NCBI GenBank assembly: GCA_008973525.1
Contig: WACJ01000523.1
Coordinates: 1,178,001-1,242,000, forward strand
Reading direction: 5' to 3'
Source of the DNA: Stenopsyche tienmushanensis
Lineage: Eukaryota; Arthropoda; Insecta; Trichoptera; Stenopsychidae
DNA length: 64,000 bases
Of the stretch, positions 58,125 to 64,000 are shown piece by piece; the first letter of the stretch is position 1, and every line of letters begins with the position of its first letter. The translations under genes and the position numbers were made by a program. The notes under the pieces were generated by a model. It searched no databases, was not told the origin of the DNA, and saw only the letters and a program-made list of their open reading frames with translations.

Positions 58125-58200
58125 ATTTATTAAACACGAGATCGAGATCTGGCTGCAGGAAGGACGTCTTCCCGCATTCAAGGCTATCCGACGACGATCA
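58125..58200 (+). repeat. LTR-like fragment with TGCGGGA palindrome (copy 2)
   Basis: TTATTTATTAAACACGAGAT, CGAGATCTGGCTGCAGGAAG, GACGTCTTCCCGCATTCAAG: the same order as the reverse complement of 18539-18655, including the self-complementary block. Confidence 0.55.
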
Positions 58201-58591
58201 GTGTTGTTTCTTCAGACGCAATGTGTCTGTAACGCCACATAAGATGGCACTGTTAATCTGACGAATTAAATCTGCATTGATTAACAGCGTCATTCTATAA
58301 TAATCTTAAATCATTATTATGTATTTTGTTTAGCTTATCTCTTCATATATATATTTGCTATGTATCCAGACTGGGACTACCAGATTTAAATTTGTTTCCT
58401 AATATTATGTACTCCAAGCTGGAACTCCCAAACTCATCGTCATCAACAAGAATATTTCCATCCATTGGAATAAACATATTCCTAACAAAGGGAACTATGT
58501 AGAAAAATACCTTTACAATTTATTTTTTAAAGTTAACTAATACTATTATAAATGCAATATATTAAATTATAATGTATGATTTAAATAATAT
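58201..58591. other. Intergenic, nothing recognised
   Basis: AT-rich spacer; no supported signal. Confidence 0.4.
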
Positions 58592-58832
58592 AAGATAGTC
58601 CCAAAAGCACCCGACCTAATGTATAGATGGCGGTTAATGGTGTAAAAAAAATACTATGATAGAAAGTATCTAAACGCTACGTTGCTTCCGTGATCGTACA
58701 GATCATAGAAAATGCCGCGAAAAGCCCTAAAAGAGGACGGAGTGGCCATAAGATTTGTGTGCTCAATCGGTCTGCTTTTCGGACCGCTGATATAACGAAT
58801 GAGCGGCTCGCGATCGGATGCCATACTTGATC
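58592..58832 (+). repeat. Dispersed repeat R2, copy 2 (plus)
   Basis: GATAGTCCCAAAAGCACCCG, AATACTATGATAGAAAGTAT, CGCTACGTTGCTTCCGTGAT, AAAAGAGGACGGAGTGGCCA and GCGATCGGATGCCAT match the minus-strand copy at 11629-12093. The 3' half present there is absent here. Confidence 0.65.
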
Positions 58833-59221
58833 ATAACGATAATAAAGAAAAGAGGGACCTCAAGACAACACATATATCATGTTTTGATAATTGAACCACG
58901 AGCATCAATCTTTGAGGAATTTAGATTTTTAACCTCGATTGGCGCTTATGCGATGCCTCGTGTACTGTTTTAGAGTGGCGTCATTGTCCGTGTTTCATCA
59001 CTTATTTGTTAAATCTATGTATTAAGAAGAAAATCAGAAAACTAACTTAAATTAAAATCAAATGTCTCAATTATCGTTATTTTTATATCCCAGCAACTAT
59101 CCAACGATTTTATATGAGCTGAATGTTTTTTTGCGTGGTTTTCCGTACCTGGAACTGGAATTGTTTTATAAATTATGCTTTCTATTGCAAATTTTATAGC
59201 AAAATATGATGCAATGCATCA
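58833..59221. other. Intergenic, nothing recognised
   Basis: No supported signal. Confidence 0.4.
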
Positions 59222-59705
59222 AAAAATTCACGTGTGTGCATTCTCTGGGGATCTATCTCGCATAAAACATCTTGTAACTAAGTTTTTTTGACTTAATAAC
59301 ATCAAGGAGACTTCGAGGAATATCAGGAAATTCTTCGTGTAGGTCATCAAGCGTCACGCGGTGTTCATTTTGCACTTTTTCGACATTTTTTTGCACAAAT
59401 TCATCAAAAATGATTGATGGTCTGCCACTCTTTGCATCGTCGTGATTATAAATACGGCCTTCTCTGAACAATTTAACCCACTTCATGACATATTGTCGAT
59501 TCATCACATCACTACCATAAACTCCCATGATCTTCCGATGGAAATTAGCGGTGGTATTGTTTTGCAGTGAAAAAAAGTCAAAAAACGGTTGACGGCGTGG
59601 ATCTCGCATGGACGGGATGTGGCGGAAGCGCGCGACGACCTATCCATCGGAAGAATTTACTGTGACTGAACAAAATGGCCGACAAACTTACTTTCTGGAT
59701 TAACA
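59222..59705 (-). mobile_element. Mariner 5' fragment (minus)
   Basis: The 118-codon ORF (59609-59253) reads VYGSDVMNRQYVMKWVKLFR, SGRPSIIFDEFVQKN and [19 protein letters not shown], the N-terminal HTH and linker of a mariner transposase. The terminal end ATGTTAATCCAGAAAGTAAG lies at 59686-59705. The catalytic half is lost. Same family as the intronic copy at 41172-41962. Confidence 0.8.
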
Positions 59706-61417
59706 TTCCCAATCATTAATTGCTAATGCATTGGGATAAAATGGTAATTAATTTGGCAAATTAGCCTTAATGATTAATTTTAAGTTGATTTTTGATCACC
59801 ATAGATTTTTCTGAAGCCATCTGAAGATAATGTCGTCAAATTTACTTGGGCAAAAAAAACTTATTAAATAATATTAAAATTCGTCCTGCATCGTCAGCTC
59901 TGGACTGGTCATAAGGAAAATTGGTAGTCCATGAGTCGACGTCTTAAAAGCCGAATTGAAGGATTAATTATTCATTCCTCATGAGGATTTACAAAGGCGG
60001 TGTTGCGCCTATTGTTTCCAATTCCGATAATGACGCGATATCGATGACGGCAATGGCCACAGTGCCGACAGATCGTATTGTACATTAATTATACTTTAAT
60101 TGACTTAAGTCCTTAGTTGGTTAATTTCACTGCTATTGTCGTTACGTGGCGATGATCCAGCAGAGATTGCCACCAGAGATCGTTTAGCGCGAATGCCTAT
60201 TCAAACACAACAATGGTGTAATTGAAAAGCGTTTTTTTTTTAAATTCATCATTAAGCCAAACAAAGCTGCGCATACGCATAAAACCCCCAAATAAATTAA
60301 ACGATTTTCCAATGAAAATAATTTATTCGATGCGCAGTCATCGTGCCGGCCATCAATTTTATTGCATAATTAAATTATATTGACAAATTGCATTATATAA
60401 TATATGCGCTTAAAGTGTTAAATGTCGGTTACTTAACCTCAACAATTAGCTAATGCGATGCGGTTAAACGCTCATTTTATTATCTTGAGCGAACAGAATT
60501 TTTATATCGTGATTACCATTGATTAAACAAATAAATACATAAATTTGCACGCATTTGAATAATTTTTCGAACGCCAAATTTTGAAATGTTATGACCAAAA
60601 ATTGAAAAAAAAAAACAAATTAAATTTTTAAATTTTTAATATTTAATTCGCAATAACATTGAGATTGAATTAAATCATAAATTATCAGCTCTAAATATTA
60701 TAATCATTAGTTCATTTTTATTTTTATATGCCAACTACGTTAAATCTACATTCAGATTTAAATTTAAAAACATAAAAAGTGACATCTCTTAATGTATTAT
60801 CATCGAGCTTTCAAATGGTGTGAAGCAAAACTAATGCTGCCAGTATAAAAAAATGAATTTATATTACGTCAAAATATTTCGTATAAAGACAATATAGCAT
60901 TTAATTTAAAAAAACGCCAATTAATTGAGCAGAATTATTTAATATATCTATTTATAAAAACAATTTTTTTAATAAAAATAATTATTTAATTATTAAAAAT
61001 ATAAAATTGATTCATTTGATGGAGAATTTATTTTATAAATATGAAAAAAAACGATTTATTTATATTATAATTATATTGGCAATAAATATCGAGGTTTATT
61101 CAGTATTTAAAATATTGGAAATCTGTAAAATAAATATATAATTTTTTAGCGCAATGGCAACCCGGCGATATTTGGTCGTATTCTCGTCTCTTTCGTGCAG
61201 CCGCAACAAAGCCGCGCCAGAAGGGGACAAGAGCAACTCGCTAGACACACGTCATCCGGTTAGTTATGTTGAAATTTGTATAGTCATTTTATGCTGCATC
61301 AATTTCGGCGGACATTGCGCGATCAGCTGCTTCTGTCAGCCGACCATCGCGACGTTTCTATGTATTAACAGAGTCGATCTTTCCCTTTGTCCAGTTGAAG
61401 CGATTCCAATAACAAAG
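59706..61417. other. Intergenic / upstream of UBXN4-type gene
   Basis: Very AT-rich at 60.2-61.15 kb. 61150-61400 is GC-richer and probably holds the promoter and 5' UTR (GCAGCCGCAACAAAGCCGCG at 61197). An upstream in-frame ATG at 61154 exists, but the intervening peptide has no likeness to the family. Confidence 0.45.
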
Positions 61418-63838
61418 ATGCGGTGGTACACTGGGAGCATAGTCGAAGCTGTCAAATTGTCAAAATCGAAGAATGCCTACTTCGTTGTTTATATTGAAGG
61501 TAAATGCATTACATAAACGATACAATTTATAAATATTAATCTTATAATATTCTATGATTCGCATAAGACAATCAAGCTTATTATTAACATTGGAAAATTC
61601 TTATTAGGAGTAAATGTCAACATAACTGTGTATAACAATTTTAATTTAAAAGCATTAAAGTCGTCATCATTATAACGTATACAGTAAGTTCAACATGAAT
61701 ATTTTCAAAGCTATCTAGCGATAGTTAATTGCACGCTATATGAGTTTGCGTTTTAAAAACATTGCAATGGATTACACGTCGAGTACAAAGCAACGTTTAA
61801 ACTGTCAAAATCTATTTAATGTTTAACGATTTAAAAAGAAGAATAATTTTTTAAAAAGTCTGTCGTTCTTTTGTCTGCGCCCTCAAATTCTGATTTGGTA
61901 TGGTATATAAATATTTTTTAATTTTTTATACATACAATAAGATGGGCTGTTTGTAGTAAATATTCTTATCGCTTCAAGAACATTTACTTAATTGCATAGT
62001 TAAATAAAGGTAAAATAGAAAAAATGTACAGACGCTATGGATGTTAGAACTGCATCTCACAAAATAGATGTCTGATAAATCTGGACATTGGAGTTCAGAA
62101 AATTGGAAATCAAATTGAATCGAACATTAATTCTTGCACATTTGGCGCTTACTACGGACAAAAAATATTAAATCGCACTATTATATTTTTAAATTAAACA
62201 TCTTTTAGTATCTTGAGCGTGTATCTAAAAATAGTTGTTATCAGAAAGTACAAGCAGATTTGAACAAAGAAGATTTTTCCCCGTTGAAATTAAGTAAATC
62301 ATAAAATACTTACAAAGCGATGAATATGTATTTTTCAAAAGTGTTCATAATACGTCATGATTAATTATAAATATATTGCATAAAATTTTGATTGTATTTT
62401 GTGGTGTTCTGTATATCCTGTTCTATGGTCTCGACACTAATATCTGTATTCATTATGGATGACAATGCTGTATAATTCTGTAATGCATATTTTATTTATA
62501 TAGTAATTATATATTCTGTGATGAATCGTTTCGATATCACTTATATGTTTGTTTGGGCTCTTTATTGGTATAACTATTTTGGATGCGATGTTGTATAAAC
62601 AAGGTGTATTTATTTATTTCCAGGTCCGGATGAGAGATCAAAAGAAATGTCCAATGTACTCGAAAGGCCCGACATCACGTCTCGTCTAGAGGACGATACT
62701 AAATTTGTCATCATTAAAGTTAAAAGCGATACGGAAGCATACACTCAATTTGCACAGATTTGTATCCTTTTAAAATACCTAATTATAATTATATATAGAT
62801 ATATATATAATGCCGCTCAAAACTGTTCAAATGTTTACCAAACGTTTCTTTTCGCTTTGTTTTTTGTCGAATCACAGGTTTTGACCGGTGATGCGATATG
62901 TGGCCTAGCGTTGTTATGCTGCAAGATCACCTTGTTGTGTCTGGATATATTGTGGCCAGTTCTCCTTAAGACTTAAACGCATCAATTGCTTTCGGTAGAG
63001 ATCTCGTGTAATGGTTTGGTTGGGTTGGAGCAACTCATAATACACTCGATCCTACCAATTCTGCTTTGGCGTCGAAGCTTGTGATTCTTAATTATACTCT
63101 ATGTGTATTTATTTATATAATCCTTAATATTGAAATAGATAAGCTTGTACCAATTCCTTCCGTATTTTTCATCGGAGATAATGGTGCACCTGTTGAAATA
63201 GTTATTGGAGATAAAGATGATTTAGGTGCATCCTTGGTGCTTACAATAGATAAACTTGTGGAAAAGAAAGGTATATTCAACACAAAAATGTACTATAAAA
63301 AGCTATGACATCATTTATTTATCCTATAATATACATTTTTAAGGTGGTCCGAATAAGACATATGCCAGTTCTTCAACATCGGCCAATAAGACTGCGTCAT
63401 CATCGTTTCTGTCTGCTGAACAAGCAGGCTCGTCTTCGGCTCCGACTTCAGCTCCGGCCCCAGTTTCAACTCCAGCACCGGCTGCATCAAATAGTGTCGA
63501 ACCACCTAAGAGTAAGTTTGTAATAAAATCACGTTTAAGATAATAGTCTTGATTTACTATACTATAATATTGATTTCAAAATATTTATTTCAGACGAAGA
63601 GAAATCTAATGATGACAGTGGCTACAAAGTAGTTTGCGAAGGTGATGTTTGCACGAGGGTTAAAATTGAACCATCAAAAGACGCCGAGAAAGAGACAAAA
63701 GAAACAAGTGAATCCGACGAATCTTCTTCACAGAGTACTGATTTACGCACGCCTGAAATGATTCATGAAGAGAAACTCAAGAAAGTGAAGGAGCTTTTGG
63801 AAAAGAAACGAATAGCCGACATGGAGGAAGAAAGAAAG
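61418..63838 (+). CDS. UBXN4: UBXN4/erasin-like UBX protein, 5' part of gene
   Basis: Five exons, 61418-61499, 62624-62761, 63139-63270, 63344-63511 and 63594-63838, join in frame with GT-AG introns to 255 residues; the rest is beyond the window. The start MRWYTGSIVEAVKLSKSKNA aligns with the UBXN4 N-terminus and places the ATG at 61418. Residues about 1-105 form the thioredoxin-like domain (FVVYIEG, KFVIIKVKSDTEAYTQFAQI, YKLVPIPSVFFIGDNGAPVE). Exon 4 is a Ser/Ala/Pro-rich linker. Exon 5 is acidic (SESDESSSQ) and ends with the start of a charged helix (KLKKVKELLEKKR, MEEERK). The UBX domain and membrane hairpin of the family are not visible. UBXN4 is known to sit in the ER membrane and recruit p97/VCP for ER-associated degradation; that role is inferred here. 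Confidence 0.9.
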
Positions 63839-63917
63839 GTTTGACTTGCTTTTGTTGCTAATATAAGCTGCTGCGGAAGGATTGAGATGATTGGGTTTTG
63901 ATTGAAACGCGTTAAAA

Positions 63918-64000
63918 AATATTTTTATTTAATAAGAAGAGAGGTTACAGCCACAAGATTACAAATGAACCTGCGGGAAGAATGCATCTTCCCGCAACCA
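63918..64000 (+). repeat. LTR-like fragment with TGCGGGA palindrome (copy 3)
   Basis: AATATTTTTATTTAATAAGA precedes CTGCGGGAAGAATGCATCTT and CCCGCAACCA. The palindrome has a different centre (AATGCAT) from copies 1 and 2 (GACGTC). It lies in the intron after exon 5 of the UBXN4-type gene and is cut by the window edge. Confidence 0.5.

Noticed and set aside
61154..61417. In-frame upstream ATG that would extend the UBXN4-type protein by 88 residues
   Set aside because: The extension has no family likeness, and the residues from the ATG at 61418 align with the family's N-terminus.
62762..62976. Open frame continuing past exon 2 of the UBXN4-type gene
   Set aside because: It is intron read-through: the donor T/GTATCC and the acceptor TAG at 63138 restore QIYKLVPIPSVFFIG.
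1..64000. CRISPR arrays, bacterial operons, prophage or organelle DNA
   Set aside because: No regularly spaced repeats, no ribosome-binding-site-led gene runs; spliced animal genes and insect transposons throughout.

Overview
This is AT-rich nuclear DNA from an insect (other arthropods are not excluded). The evidence is spliced genes with GT-AG introns, an unplugged/Gbx homeobox gene, and a dense load of decayed mariner/Tc1, piggyBac, hAT-like and LTR fragments with many small inverted-repeat elements. I cannot assign an order or species. About 95% of the window is non-coding.

Three genes are well supported, all on the plus strand. (1) 15852-16588 is a four-exon gene for a 144-residue FAM136A-type mitochondrial protein with four CX3C motifs. 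(2) 38950-45752 is a three-exon homeobox gene of the unplugged (unpg)/Gbx family, 493 residues, with an eh1-like motif near the N-terminus, a glycine run before the homeodomain and an intron inside the homeodomain. Its 5.2-kb first intron carries three transposon remnants. (3) 61418-63838 is the first five exons (255 residues) of a UBXN4/erasin-type UBX protein, which runs off the right edge. A fourth, weak candidate is a single-exon 85-codon ORF with one hydrophobic segment on the minus strand at 24815-25072; it faintly resembles ninjurins.

The rest, left to right. 1-13.4 kb is gene-free and holds repeat family R1, a hAT-like element inserted into an R1 copy, pogo-like and TACACTT-ended elements, and a piggyBac C-terminal fragment. 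13.4-17 kb is the FAM136A gene with a candidate regulatory cluster upstream and a Tc1-like remnant downstream. 17-38 kb is a long spacer with mariner remnants, a GGGTGCGGCAGGG-ended family and a GC-richer zone at 29.8-30.8 kb containing two strong palindromes. 38-46 kb is unpg. 46-61 kb is more transposon debris (DDE, mariner and piggyBac remnants) plus GC-rich islands that could be regulatory. 61 kb onwards is the UBXN4-type gene.

The three genes have unrelated jobs (mitochondrial intermembrane-space protein, neural patterning transcription factor, ER/p97-linked ubiquitin protein), so no operon-like or pathway link is implied. I found no CRISPR array, no convincing tRNA or rRNA gene and no new gene system. 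What is unusual is the repeat content: several families whose boundaries and nesting can be read directly, and a few isolated hairpins.
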